From NCBI GenBank assembly GCA_014379595.1, contig JACMLM010000020.1, positions 1 to 64,000 of the forward strand: 64,000 bases of DNA, read 5' to 3'. The notes under the pieces are model-generated. The model was not told where the DNA came from. It worked only from the letters and a program-made list of their open reading frames with translations, and did no database searches. A program made the position numbers and the translations under genes. This document shows positions 37,078 to 44,524 of the stretch, piece after piece. Each line of letters opens with the position of its first letter. The stretch's first letter is position 1. The DNA is from Anaerolineales bacterium (GTDB lineage: Bacteria > Chloroflexota > Anaerolineae > Anaerolineales > Villigracilaceae).

Positions 37078-37815
37078 ATGAATAAAAACAGTCGCTGGTT
37101 TCTGATAAGTTTGTTCTTCATATTTACGGCATGTACGTCAAAACCGCAAATTATCAATCATCCCCCACCACCAAACATCCCCGTCGCGTTCGATGAATTT
37201 ACCAACGCAGGATGTCCTGCTGGCACCAGCGATCAGCCCTGCGGTGCGGACACCGCGCTTGCAGACTTCGGTTGCAGCGATATTCTCATTCCATCCAATT
37301 TTATCGGCGGACTTAATCCACCTTACCCGATTGCTACTTGCCAAATTGATCTGCGTTCTGGAACGACAAACCCAGAAATTGAATCCGAAATAGATGCGGG
37401 AGAATACATATATCCTCTGGGCGGCTTATCAGGGAGTTACATCCGTTATGTGGTTTTTCAAGACGGCGAATATCGCCTGCTTAAAACCGAAGATGAGTTC
37501 CGAACTGTGTACGCCCCAATAGAATCTCCTGAAGAAGCTTTGAGTTATGTGCTGGCTGTTACAAGATATTCAGCCGCTTACGGTATGGAATACGACCCCA
37601 CTATGGAATATGAGGTTCGTACGCTTGAAGACACCTATGTAACTTCCGAATCCGATGGCTACATTCTTCATCTATACTTTGATCAGTTTTACGGGTGTGG
37701 ACCGCATTGGACATCCGCAGTGGACGTGCACATATCTTTTGAAGGAGTCATTAAGGAAGTTGGTCAAACGCAAGTTTTCAGAGACCCAACCCTGGATGAT
37801 TTGTGTGTGGATTAG
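37078..37815 (+). CDS. Lipoprotein of unknown function
   Basis: A 245-residue predicted lipoprotein: signal ending FIFTAC (lipobox), followed by a Pro-rich spacer (HPPPPNIPV) and a Cys-containing domain (NAGCPAGTSDQPCGAD, FGCSDILIP) with an EYIYPLGGLSGSYIRYVVFQ segment and YFDQFYGCGPHW. Six or so Cys in the mature part suggest disulfides. The ATG follows AGGA at six bases. No family assigned. The second copy of the NYN 3'-end repeat starts three bases after its stop. Confidence 0.75.
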   Translation: MNKNSRWFLISLFFIFTACTSKPQIINHPPPPNIPVAFDEFTNAGCPAGTSDQPCGADTALADFGCSDILIPSNFIGGLNPPYPIATCQIDLRSGTTNPEIESEIDAGEYIYPLGGLSGSYIRYVVFQDGEYRLLKTEDEFRTVYAPIESPEEALSYVLAVTRYSAAYGMEYDPTMEYEVRTLEDTYVTSESDGYILHLYFDQFYGCGPHWTSAVDVHISFEGVIKEVGQTQVFRDPTLDDLCVD

Positions 37816-37817
37816 AA

Positions 37818-37850
37818 GCGGGCCTGCGGTTTTTTATGTGAAGATGAAGG
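37818..37850 (+). repeat. 33-bp direct repeat, copy 2 (orphan NYN gene end)
   Basis: Same sequence as 36455-36487 with two mismatches, here directly behind an unrelated lipoprotein gene. It is a remnant of the NYN coding end. Together the copies bracket about 1.33 kb with two genes, as expected if a segment was inserted or an NYN-containing duplication was later eroded. Confidence 0.88.
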
Positions 37851-37991
37851 GATAATTTAATGTTATGCCGTATAACGCCTAATTTGGCAGATTAGACGGT
37901 GGCTGTCTATAAGCTATTAGTTGGAACTGACCGTATAAACCATAGTTAGCCCCTTCCTCTAAAATTTTGTTGTAAAGAGAATTCGCAATCC

Positions 37992-39026
37992 ATGAGTATT
38001 TACGACCAGAGAGATAAACCAGCATATGGGCTATTCAAAACTGAAACTCACTATTCCAAGAATCAAAACATATTGGAGTAGTGGAATTCAAATTTAGATG
38101 AACTTTTAGTTAATCGGATTTCCCTTTGGCAATGGGTATGGTATTGGGGAATTACAGACGAAATAGTTAAACTCACAGCACCCGAAATTATTGAGAAGTG
38201 GAAAAATACTGATCCTCTTTGTTCAAAATACGCATGGTATAACATTTTGATGTACTTCGCAGCGTCACGAGCCGAGCAATTAGGCTTTACAAAATCAATT
38301 CGACATCCTCAAAAGAAAACCTGTCCTTTATGCAATAACGATTTCATCGAAGACTCCTTGCCAATGCCATTAATTGAAAGATTAGGTATTGATAGATTGG
38401 ATTTTTGCGCTCCATGTCTTAGAAATACCGCCCTTCAAGGAACAGGTAATAACTCTTTATCCAAGAAGAAAATACTCATATATCTTCAAGATTTGGCGTT
38501 GCTGTTAGGACGCGTTCCTTCTCAAGATTTCGGTGAAGGCAAGACAGATTTAATAGGTATGAGCAATAGTGAAAGATTGGCATTCCTAAAGCTCTTGAAA
38601 AATAAACCTACTACTGTACGCGTAAAATTGGTATTCGGCTCTTGGCTTAACGCACTTATACAGGCGGGTATACTTGAAGATGGTACAAGAAAAAACAGCA
38701 GGGGCATTCAAAGTATTGCAAAAGATGGTCACATGTGCCTTTCTCTGGGCGAGAAAACCATTGATGAGTATCTCTATGCTCACGGAATTGATCACGAAAA
38801 AGAACCAAGATATCCAGAAGGCAACTATCGGGGAGACTTCAAAGTTGGTACAACCTTTATTGAATATTTTGGACTTACTGGAAATCCTGATTATGATGCC
38901 AAAACAAACGAAAAAATTCGTTTATGCAAGAAACACAACATTACACTTATAGCAATTTACCCACAAGACTTGGTTAGTCAGCAAAAACTGGAAAACTTAC
39001 TATCCGTCTTTGTCATAAAGATATAA
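37992..39026 (+). pseudogene. Homing-endonuclease-like nuclease gene interrupted by an in-frame TAG
   Basis: One frame stays open for 344 codons except for TAG at 38079-38081 (codon 30). Before it: MSIYDQRDKPAYGLF; after it protein-like sequence continues (LWQWVWYWGITDEIVKL). Domains after the stop: zinc-ribbon-like CPLC and CAPC; two repeats like the homing-endonuclease-associated repeat (LLGRVPSQDF, FGSWLNALIQAGIL); and a C-terminal PD-(D/E)XK-like core GDFKVGTTFIEYFGLTGN with Asp, Glu and a following Lys, as in Vsr-type nucleases. Translation could restart at TTG 38247, giving 259 residues with most of the nuclease. Nonsense mutation, sequencing error or readthrough are all possible. Confidence 0.78.
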
Positions 39027-39036
39027 GGAGAAGTCT

Positions 39037-39294
39037 ATGAGCGATCAATCAACCTTCAACGTTACAGTTAATGGGGAAACAGTAACTATTCCCCTCGTCA
39101 GAGCGCGCGAACTTTGCCCAGATGAAGTAAAAGCTATGGAAATAGCGTGGAAACACGCATCCGAATCTATGGAAAGCATGGATGCAAATAAAATCACCAC
39201 TGCAAACAAAGAAGTCGAACGAGAAATGAGAGCACTCGTCCATTCACTTGCTGTGAAGTTGCAGCAAGAGCAGCAAAAGCAAAGAAGGGGCTAA
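39037..39294 (+). CDS. Small unknown protein, 85 residues
   Basis: MSDQSTFNVTVNGETVTIP gives a short beta hairpin, followed by a charged helical part (VEREMRALVHSLAVKLQQEQQ). No family recognised. It starts ten bases after the nuclease gene with a good SD (AAGGAG, six bases), so it is probably co-transcribed with it and might be an accessory or immunity-like partner; that is inference from position only. Its stop codon lies inside a perfect hairpin. Confidence 0.75.
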   Translation: MSDQSTFNVTVNGETVTIPLVRARELCPDEVKAMEIAWKHASESMESMDANKITTANKEVEREMRALVHSLAVKLQQEQQKQRRG

Positions 39295-39315
39295 CAAAGC
39301 GTTAGCCCCTTCTTT
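39281..39315 (+). repeat. Perfect 15-bp hairpin spanning a stop codon (terminator-like or cassette boundary)
   Basis: Arms AAAGAAGGGGCTAAC and GTTAGCCCCTTCTTT with loop aaagc. There is no long T-run after it, only CTTTC. GTTAGCCCCTTC also occurs at 37945-37956, and a degenerate GGGGCAACAAAGCGTGC at 39906-39922, so related motifs stand before, between and after the small plus-strand genes. Confidence 0.7.
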
Positions 39316-39333
39316 CAAAAAGAGATAAATTCG

Positions 39334-39897
39334 ATGAGCATGAAAATGGGACTACAAAAACGTCAGTGGTTACTTCTTTTCCTACTTTTATCTTTGCCGC
39401 TTTTACTTAATGCTGTGGCAATATGGCTGGATATTGGGGCAGATGGAGTACTGCATTTACTGAGTGGTACCTATAATCCCAATTTATCGTATAGTTCTTT
39501 CAATCCCAATACACTGCTCTCATCTCTATTAGAAATTCTATCGGAGTTACTTCCGATTCTTGCCTTATTGGGCATACTAGCTTGGCTGGTAATTCTCGCG
39601 TCGAACAGCTCGTTTTTTCAAAAACAAAGGTTAACAGCCAAACTTCTTGAGACACTATTGGTCGTTTTATTTATAGCTAAAATCTTTGAAATAGCTAGTG
39701 GTACTTTCATGCCCTTAGCATGGTTACCTAAATTCCATGCCATAATTGGACTTCTTCCCATTTCTCCATTCATGGCGAATTGGAGTCGCTGGTTTATTTT
39801 TCCAGCAACGGCTATAGTTTTATTCATTGCTATAACTCTTTCCAGAAACAAGAATCTGGAAAGCAAGAAAATATCTGAGACCTTTAACGCCTTATGA
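39334..39897 (+). CDS. Small integral membrane protein, unknown function
   Basis: A 187-residue protein with four or five hydrophobic segments: LLLFLLLSLPLLLNAVAIWL near the start, LLPILALLGILAWLVILA, LLVVLFIAKIFEIA, and WFIFPATAIVLFIAITL at the end, followed by a basic tail. No catalytic or family motif is evident. It has a weak upstream SD (AAAGAG) and lies between two related hairpin-type motifs in the accessory island. It is probably not an antitoxin for the following MazF gene, given its membrane character. Confidence 0.7.
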   Translation: MSMKMGLQKRQWLLLFLLLSLPLLLNAVAIWLDIGADGVLHLLSGTYNPNLSYSSFNPNTLLSSLLEILSELLPILALLGILAWLVILASNSSFFQKQRLTAKLLETLLVVLFIAKIFEIASGTFMPLAWLPKFHAIIGLLPISPFMANWSRWFIFPATAIVLFIAITLSRNKNLESKKISETFNAL

Positions 39898-39957
39898 GCA
39901 AAAACGGGGCAACAAAGCGTGCAATACTGGACAGAAAAGCAAATTGGCGGAGGCCAA

Positions 39958-40323
39958 GTGATAGTTAATCAAGGTGATATATATTGGATTCTATTAGAAG
40001 AACAAAGTGAATTGGAATCAGGATATACCCACCCCCAAGTAATCATTCAGGATAATGTCCTTAACCACAGCCGCAATACTGTGGTTGTTTGTGCATTGAC
40101 ATCGAATCTTAAACGGGCAAAAGCACCTGGTAATGTTTTGCTTGAAGCAGGCGAAGCAAACTTACCCAAGCAAAGTGTGGTGGTGGTTTCACATGTATCT
40201 ACAGTAGATAAATCTCAGTTGGGTGAATATATTGGGTCGTTAAACGAACAGCGAATTAATCAGATATTAGCGGGCATGAACTTTGTGCAAATATTGACTC
40301 AACATCATACAGAAGAAAATTAA
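39958..40323 (+). CDS. mazF: MazF/PemK-family mRNA interferase toxin without visible antitoxin
   Basis: A 121-residue protein with the MazF beta-barrel signature: NQGDIYWILLEEQ, THPQVIIQDNVLNHSRNTVVVCALTSN and a Ser/Val-rich VVVVSHVSTVD strand. Members cut RNA at short sequences. GTG at the stated start is chosen because GGAGG lies just before it (four bases) and MazF proteins usually begin a few residues before GD; a GTG 13 codons upstream is possible. No MazE-like ORF is seen before or after it; the preceding gene is a membrane protein and the next is convergent. It may be an orphan or have a non-canonical partner. Confidence 0.86.
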   Translation: MIVNQGDIYWILLEEQSELESGYTHPQVIIQDNVLNHSRNTVVVCALTSNLKRAKAPGNVLLEAGEANLPKQSVVVVSHVSTVDKSQLGEYIGSLNEQRINQILAGMNFVQILTQHHTEEN

Positions 40324-40351
40324 TTTACACCACTAACGCTATTTATAGCAA

Positions 40352-41617
40352 CTAAGATTCTTCAACTACCAGCTTTTTAATCTCAACCAACTCATTATAT
40401 ACATCCACGATCTGTTTTGCGATCTTGTCCCAGGCGTAGTCCAATGCATATTGTGCAGCACGCAGGCCCATTGTTTCGCGCAGATTCGCATCCCCTAACA
40501 GCCACGACAACTTATCGCTCAACGCATCTGGTTCACTATCAGGGATCGTATAACCCGTCACGCCGTTTTGCACGAGATAGCCAAGTCCACCCACTTCTGA
40601 GGCGATGACTGGCGTGCCGCAAGCCATTGCCTCCAGAGCAACCATCCCAAAAGATTCATATAAAGAAGGCATTACCACCACCTCAGCGGCAGAATAATAA
40701 TATGGAAGAGTATCTTGTCCGCGCTTGCCGAGGAAGACCACCATGCCGCCCATAAATAGATCATCACATAATTTTTGCAGGCGCGCCATCTCATCGGTTA
40801 TATCTTCAGGCCTGGCGTTCACTTCTCCGCCAATGATCGCAAGGTGCACAGGACGATGCAGTCCCTGCAAATCCAAATGAGACATCGCCTGAATTAAAGT
40901 ATCCACACCCTTCAACGGTTCGATTCGTCCCACAAAAAGAACCATGCGATTCTCAGCCTTCAAACCGATATATTGCTTCGCCTCGTCCGCTGGGATCGGG
41001 TAAAAATGACACGTATCCACACCGGGTGGAATAACAACCATCTTTCGATTATCTGCCTTATAAAGAAATCTTAGTTGTGTTTGCTCAGCCATCGTGGCGA
41101 CAACGGTCCGATCAGCCCGACGGAGAACCTGCCTCTCGCCATCGAGTCTGTCTTTCCCTGCAAGTTCATCTTCTGAACGCGCCACCCGATTCTTCATCTC
41201 ACCTAATGTGTGGAACATATGCACGATCGGCGTTCCGCCCCAGGCATCACTTAATTCTTCTGCCGCCAAACCAGACATCCAATAATGGCTATGGATCACA
41301 TCATATTTAATTCCTTTTTCAGCCGCAAATTTCTTTATACCATCTACAAATTCAGGAATGAAAGTAGCCATTTCGCTTTTTGACTTGGGGGTTTCAGGCC
41401 CAGCGGGGACATGTACCACGCGATTTCCATACCCAAGATCATGCAGCACATGCGGAACATGGTCATCCTGCGAACGCGTGAATACATCCACATGGATGCC
41501 CATTCGTCCCAACTCACAGGTCAGATCACGGACGTAAACATTCATTCCGCCGGTATCCTTGCCGCCCAAAGTAGCCAGCGGACAAGTATGATAAGAAAGC
41601 ATGGCAATACGAAGCAT
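40352..41617 (-). CDS. MshA-like glycosyltransferase family 4
   Basis: A 421-residue GT4 of the MshA/sucrose-phosphate-synthase type: LRIAMLSYHTCPLATLGGKDTGGMNVYVRDL (excerpt: LGGKDTGGMNVYV) binds the acceptor phosphate, YDVIHSHYWMSG, MVLFVGRIEPLKGVDTLI, and MPSLYESFGMVALEAMACGTP with E(x)7E. MshA adds GlcNAc to inositol phosphate in actinobacteria; similar proteins in other phyla make sucrose phosphate or other glycosides, so the product is open. I start at the ATG after GGAG (12 bases away); an in-frame TTG six codons earlier is the alternative. It is alone on its strand, convergent with the toxin gene. Confidence 0.86.
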   Translation of the reverse strand: MLRIAMLSYHTCPLATLGGKDTGGMNVYVRDLTCELGRMGIHVDVFTRSQDDHVPHVLHDLGYGNRVVHVPAGPETPKSKSEMATFIPEFVDGIKKFAAEKGIKYDVIHSHYWMSGLAAEELSDAWGGTPIVHMFHTLGEMKNRVARSEDELAGKDRLDGERQVLRRADRTVVATMAEQTQLRFLYKADNRKMVVIPPGVDTCHFYPIPADEAKQYIGLKAENRMVLFVGRIEPLKGVDTLIQAMSHLDLQGLHRPVHLAIIGGEVNARPEDITDEMARLQKLCDDLFMGGMVVFLGKRGQDTLPYYYSAAEVVVMPSLYESFGMVALEAMACGTPVIASEVGGLGYLVQNGVTGYTIPDSEPDALSDKLSWLLGDANLRETMGLRAAQYALDYAWDKIAKQIVDVYNELVEIKKLVVEES

Positions 41618-41663
41618 AAATTTACTAATCTCCAAGACACAGACGATGTGTAAAGCTAAAAAC

Positions 41664-41692
41664 TTGCGAGTTTACTTTTAATCCTTTATAAT
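41664..41692 (+). promoter_or_regulatory. Promoter for tRNA-Thr
   Basis: TTGCGA, 17-base spacer, TATAAT on the plus strand, about 73 bases before the tRNA. A leader containing two small hairpins would be processed off. Confidence 0.7.
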
Positions 41693-41708
41693 CCCGCCCG
41701 CTATAAAT

Positions 41709-41758
41709 GTAGTAGCGACTTCAGTCGCTCTTTTTGACGACTAAAGTCGTCACTACTA
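41709..41758. repeat. Nested inverted repeat between promoter and tRNA
   Basis: Outer arms TAGTAG (41710-41715) and CTACTA (41753-41758) enclose two dyads: AGCGACT/AGTCGCT and GACGACT/AGTCGTC. The layout suggests a dispersed palindromic element rather than a specific operator, and it would be transcribed as part of the tRNA leader. Confidence 0.6.
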
Positions 41759-41764
41759 ACACAC

Positions 41765-41837
41765 GCCGCTGTAGCTCAGTTGGTAGAGCGACGCACTCGT
41801 AATGCGTAGGTCGTGGGTTCGTTTCCCACCAGCGGCT
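41765..41837 (+). tRNA. trnT: tRNA-Thr (anticodon CGU)
   Basis: Full cloverleaf: acceptor GCCGCTG pairs with CAGCGGC, D-arm GCTCAGTTGGTAGAGC, anticodon stem ACGCA/TGCGT around loop CTCGTAA (anticodon CGT), and T-arm with GGTTCGTTTCCC (GTTCG start of the T-loop reads TTCGTTT). Discriminator is T and CCA is not encoded. A promoter lies upstream and a strong terminator ten bases downstream, so it is a single-gene unit. Confidence 0.95.
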
Positions 41838-41846
41838 CAAAAAATT

Positions 41847-41893
41847 AAAAAAGACCTCCGAGACGCTTCGCGAAGATCTCGGAGGTCTTTTTT
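41847..41893. terminator. Bidirectional terminator between tRNA-Thr and the aminotransferase
   Basis: A perfect 17-bp stem (arm AAAAAAGACCTCCGAGA) with a 13-base loop and six A/T at the feet. It ends the tRNA transcript on the plus strand; on the minus strand it overlaps the stop of the class III aminotransferase gene. Confidence 0.92.
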
Positions 41894-43250
41894 AAGGAAA
41901 CAACGATTCAACTGCTTCTCTAAATACCTTCGTATGATGATCCACATCGGCCTGCGTTGTTTGCGGAGAAATCAAAGCCATATTATGGAAAGGAGTCATC
42001 AGGATACCGCGATTGAGGGCAAAGAGATGCATATAACGATCAAGCTCTGGGTCAACTGCGGCGTGAGCTTCGCCTCCATTTTTCGGCGGTTTGGGACGGA
42101 ACCAGTATTCGGAACGATTGCCCAAACTTTTAACGATCCACGGCAATTCAAATTCTTTGATCACTGATTCAACGCCTACTGTAAATTGCTCCTGTAATTT
42201 AATAGCCTGTGTATAAAACTCTTCAGTTAAAACATGTTGTAACGTGGCTTTCATTGCAGCAATAGATAAAGCATTGCCTGCTAATGTCCCGCCGATTCCT
42301 CCAACATCTGAGTCTTCTACTGAAATTTTTTCACTGAAAGCCTGCGCCACTTCTTCAGTGAAACCATAGACCGCAGCGGGAACTCCTCCAGCCAGAGGTT
42401 TGCCGAGAGTTAAAAAGTCAGGCTGAAGACCGTATGCAGCGGTGTATCCGCCGGGGCCGGTGCAGATGGTGTGAGTTTCATCAATGATGAGATACGTACC
42501 ATACTTGCGAGTTAATTCACGCAGTGCATCGTGATAGCCAGGATTAGGATGAATGATGCCAATGTTGGTCATCACAGGCTCCGCAAGGACGGCGGCGACA
42601 TCGCGCGAGGAGAGCACAGTTTCAAGCGCGGCGATGTCATTGAACTCAATCACTTTCGTAGTTTCGCGCGGATCAACTTGCGGCCCCATATTATTGGGGC
42701 GCGACATCGGCGTTCCTTCTTCGTCCATGGTGATGAAAGTCTCATCCACCGAACCGTGATAACAATAATTGAAAACAAGGATCTTCGGACGCTGTGTGAT
42801 GAGGCGTGCCATGCGCAGAACAAAACGATTCGCATCAGTGGCAGTAAGAGCGAATTGCCAAAAAGGCAATCCAAAACGTCGCTGTAATTCCTCACCCACC
42901 CAGATCACATCTTCAAAAGGCAGCATAAGCGTGATACCTTTTTGGATTTGCTCAGTGATCGCCTGAACAGTTGCATCGGGCGAATGACCGGTCATTGCGC
43001 CCGTGTCACCCAAGCAGAAATCAATATATGAGTTACCGTCCACGTCAGTGAAGTGAGCGCCTTTGGCTTCTTTGACGAAAACAGGAAATGACCCCGCCCA
43101 GCGGATCATCCACAACATCGGCACCCCCCCATGCAATGACTTGCGCGCGCGCTGATAGAGTTCGTAAGATTTGGGGTGATTTTTATGAAAGCGTTGTTCT
43201 TCCTGTTTAATAAGAGATTCAAGACGAGACCGATCTAAAGAGTTAGTCAT
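41892..43250 (-). CDS. Class III aminotransferase, glutamate-1-semialdehyde-aminomutase-like
   Basis: A 452-residue PLP enzyme. It shows YIDFCLGDTGAMTGHSP near the start, FNYCYHGSVDETF, LIIDETHT with Asp258 for the PLP nitrogen, and TLGKPLAGGVPAAVYG with Lys284 for the Schiff base. The pattern is nearer to HemL-like transaminases than to GabT, but haem genes are absent around it. Its neighbours are GabT and four aldehyde dehydrogenases, so an amine or amino-acid transamination in the same catabolic route is more likely than haem synthesis. Likely expressed from a promoter whose TTGACA overlaps the divergent ATPase promoter near 43305. Confidence 0.87.
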   Translation of the reverse strand: MTNSLDRSRLESLIKQEEQRFHKNHPKSYELYQRARKSLHGGVPMLWMIRWAGSFPVFVKEAKGAHFTDVDGNSYIDFCLGDTGAMTGHSPDATVQAITEQIQKGITLMLPFEDVIWVGEELQRRFGLPFWQFALTATDANRFVLRMARLITQRPKILVFNYCYHGSVDETFITMDEEGTPMSRPNNMGPQVDPRETTKVIEFNDIAALETVLSSRDVAAVLAEPVMTNIGIIHPNPGYHDALRELTRKYGTYLIIDETHTICTGPGGYTAAYGLQPDFLTLGKPLAGGVPAAVYGFTEEVAQAFSEKISVEDSDVGGIGGTLAGNALSIAAMKATLQHVLTEEFYTQAIKLQEQFTVGVESVIKEFELPWIVKSLGNRSEYWFRPKPPKNGGEAHAAVDPELDRYMHLFALNRGILMTPFHNMALISPQTTQADVDHHTKVFREAVESLFP

Positions 43251-43301
43251 GCATTCACCAGGGGAAATATTTTATATTTAATGTTTATCTAAAGCATAGT
43301 A

Positions 43302-43330
43302 TTGTCAAAATCTTGCAATCGCTGTATAGT
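43302..43330 (+). promoter_or_regulatory. Promoter of the AAA ATPase gene
   Basis: TTGTCA, 17-base spacer, TATAGT on the plus strand, about 75 bases before the ATPase start. On the minus strand a TTGACA overlaps the -35, so the divergent aminotransferase promoter may share this site and the two could interfere. Confidence 0.65.
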
Positions 43331-43404
43331 ATTAGCATGTAAGGGGATTAGACTACTATAAATCATCCCAAATTTCTTTATTAAAACTAACGGAGAAATA
43401 CACA

Positions 43405-44505
43405 ATGGATACTTTATCACTCGAAGCCCTACTTGGATCATATGAAAACAATGGCTTCAAATTATTCCCTTATTTTACAGTTTGCTTCGGCGGTTTTCCT
43501 TCGGCGTTAAAAATAATTTTACCAATACAGGGTTCAAAAGAAATTATAAACTCTGTGCTAAATCAGATAGAGCTTGGAAAATTCGGCTTCATACCCGTGT
43601 TTAAAAATTGGACCACCAACGACGCAAGGGATGCGGACATTTTAGATGATTACGCACATGAATATGTATTCAAAAGCGAATCAGGACAAATGCTTATTCA
43701 TTTTATTTCTCAACACAAATCAATTCAAGTCCACTTTTTATACAATATAGATAATTTGGAATCCGAGAAATGGATCCTTGAAACCAACCAAAGCCTTCGA
43801 GCAACATTCGGATCTCAACAAATGCCGAAGTTCAAGGTGCTCGTAGCAAGTGATGGTGCATTTTACACCGAGGACATAAACACCATCGATTTTCAATCTG
43901 TTGATATCAGTGATCTATATAATGAGGACTTTTCTGAAATCGATTCGATCATTTCCCAATCCATTGCAAGGGAAGATGCAGGGATCATTCTGCTCCACGG
44001 AGAACCGGGGACGGGAAAAACAACTTATATTAAAAATCTAATCTACAGATTCAAAGACAAGGATTTCATTTTTATTCAAAATGACTTTGTTCAAGACCTT
44101 TTGAATCCATCCTTTGTCACTTTTCTTTTACGGAACAAAAATTCGGTTTTAATTATTGAAGACGCTGAAAAAGTGGTTGTTTCGCGAGACAATCCATCGG
44201 ATGCATCCGTTGTTTCAACCATTCTTCAATTAACAGATGGCCTCTTCAGCGATTTTCTGAACATCAAGATCGTATGCACATTCAATACCAACATTGACCG
44301 AATTGACAAAGCCTTGCTTAGAAAAGGGAGAATGATCGCAAAATACAACTTTGCGCCATTATCGCCCGAAAAAACTGCTGCCCTTGCAAAAAAACTTGGA
44401 CATAAAAATGTTGATGGCAGCCTTACATTGGCGGACATCTTTGGAATCGACAAACCCGGATTTAACGACGCAACGGAAAAGAAAATTGGTTTTTTCCAGG
44501 TGTAG
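43405..44505 (+). CDS. Orphan AAA ATPase
   Basis: A 366-residue protein. The first 180 residues are an unrecognised domain without transmembrane segments. The C-terminal half is an AAA module: Walker A GEPGTGKTT (199-207), Walker B VLIIEDAE (248-255), sensor-1 CTFNTN, and LLRKGRM with the Arg-finger-like residues, as in Bcs1-type ATPases. The C-terminal small domain is short. Substrate unknown. It is flanked by opposite-strand aminotransferase genes and has its own promoter; GGAG lies nine bases before the ATG. Confidence 0.85.
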   Translation: MDTLSLEALLGSYENNGFKLFPYFTVCFGGFPSALKIILPIQGSKEIINSVLNQIELGKFGFIPVFKNWTTNDARDADILDDYAHEYVFKSESGQMLIHFISQHKSIQVHFLYNIDNLESEKWILETNQSLRATFGSQQMPKFKVLVASDGAFYTEDINTIDFQSVDISDLYNEDFSEIDSIISQSIAREDAGIILLHGEPGTGKTTYIKNLIYRFKDKDFIFIQNDFVQDLLNPSFVTFLLRNKNSVLIIEDAEKVVVSRDNPSDASVVSTILQLTDGLFSDFLNIKIVCTFNTNIDRIDKALLRKGRMIAKYNFAPLSPEKTAALAKKLGHKNVDGSLTLADIFGIDKPGFNDATEKKIGFFQV

Positions 44506-44524
44506 GAAATTTGTAAATACGAAA

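Noticed and set aside
39281-39315. Integron attC site
   Set aside because: The GTTAGCC and GGCTAAC ends are suggestive, but the gap between them is only five bases and no L-box pair or extended stem with extrahelical bases is present; no integrase is seen. Kept only as a hairpin and possible boundary motif.
42531-42887. Plus-strand 118-codon frame within the class III aminotransferase
   Set aside because: Shadow frame of a well-supported gene, without SD or recognisable protein features.
41892-43250. hemL for haem synthesis
   Set aside because: The family resemblance is real, but no haem gene is near and the context is amine catabolism, so only a general class III call is made.
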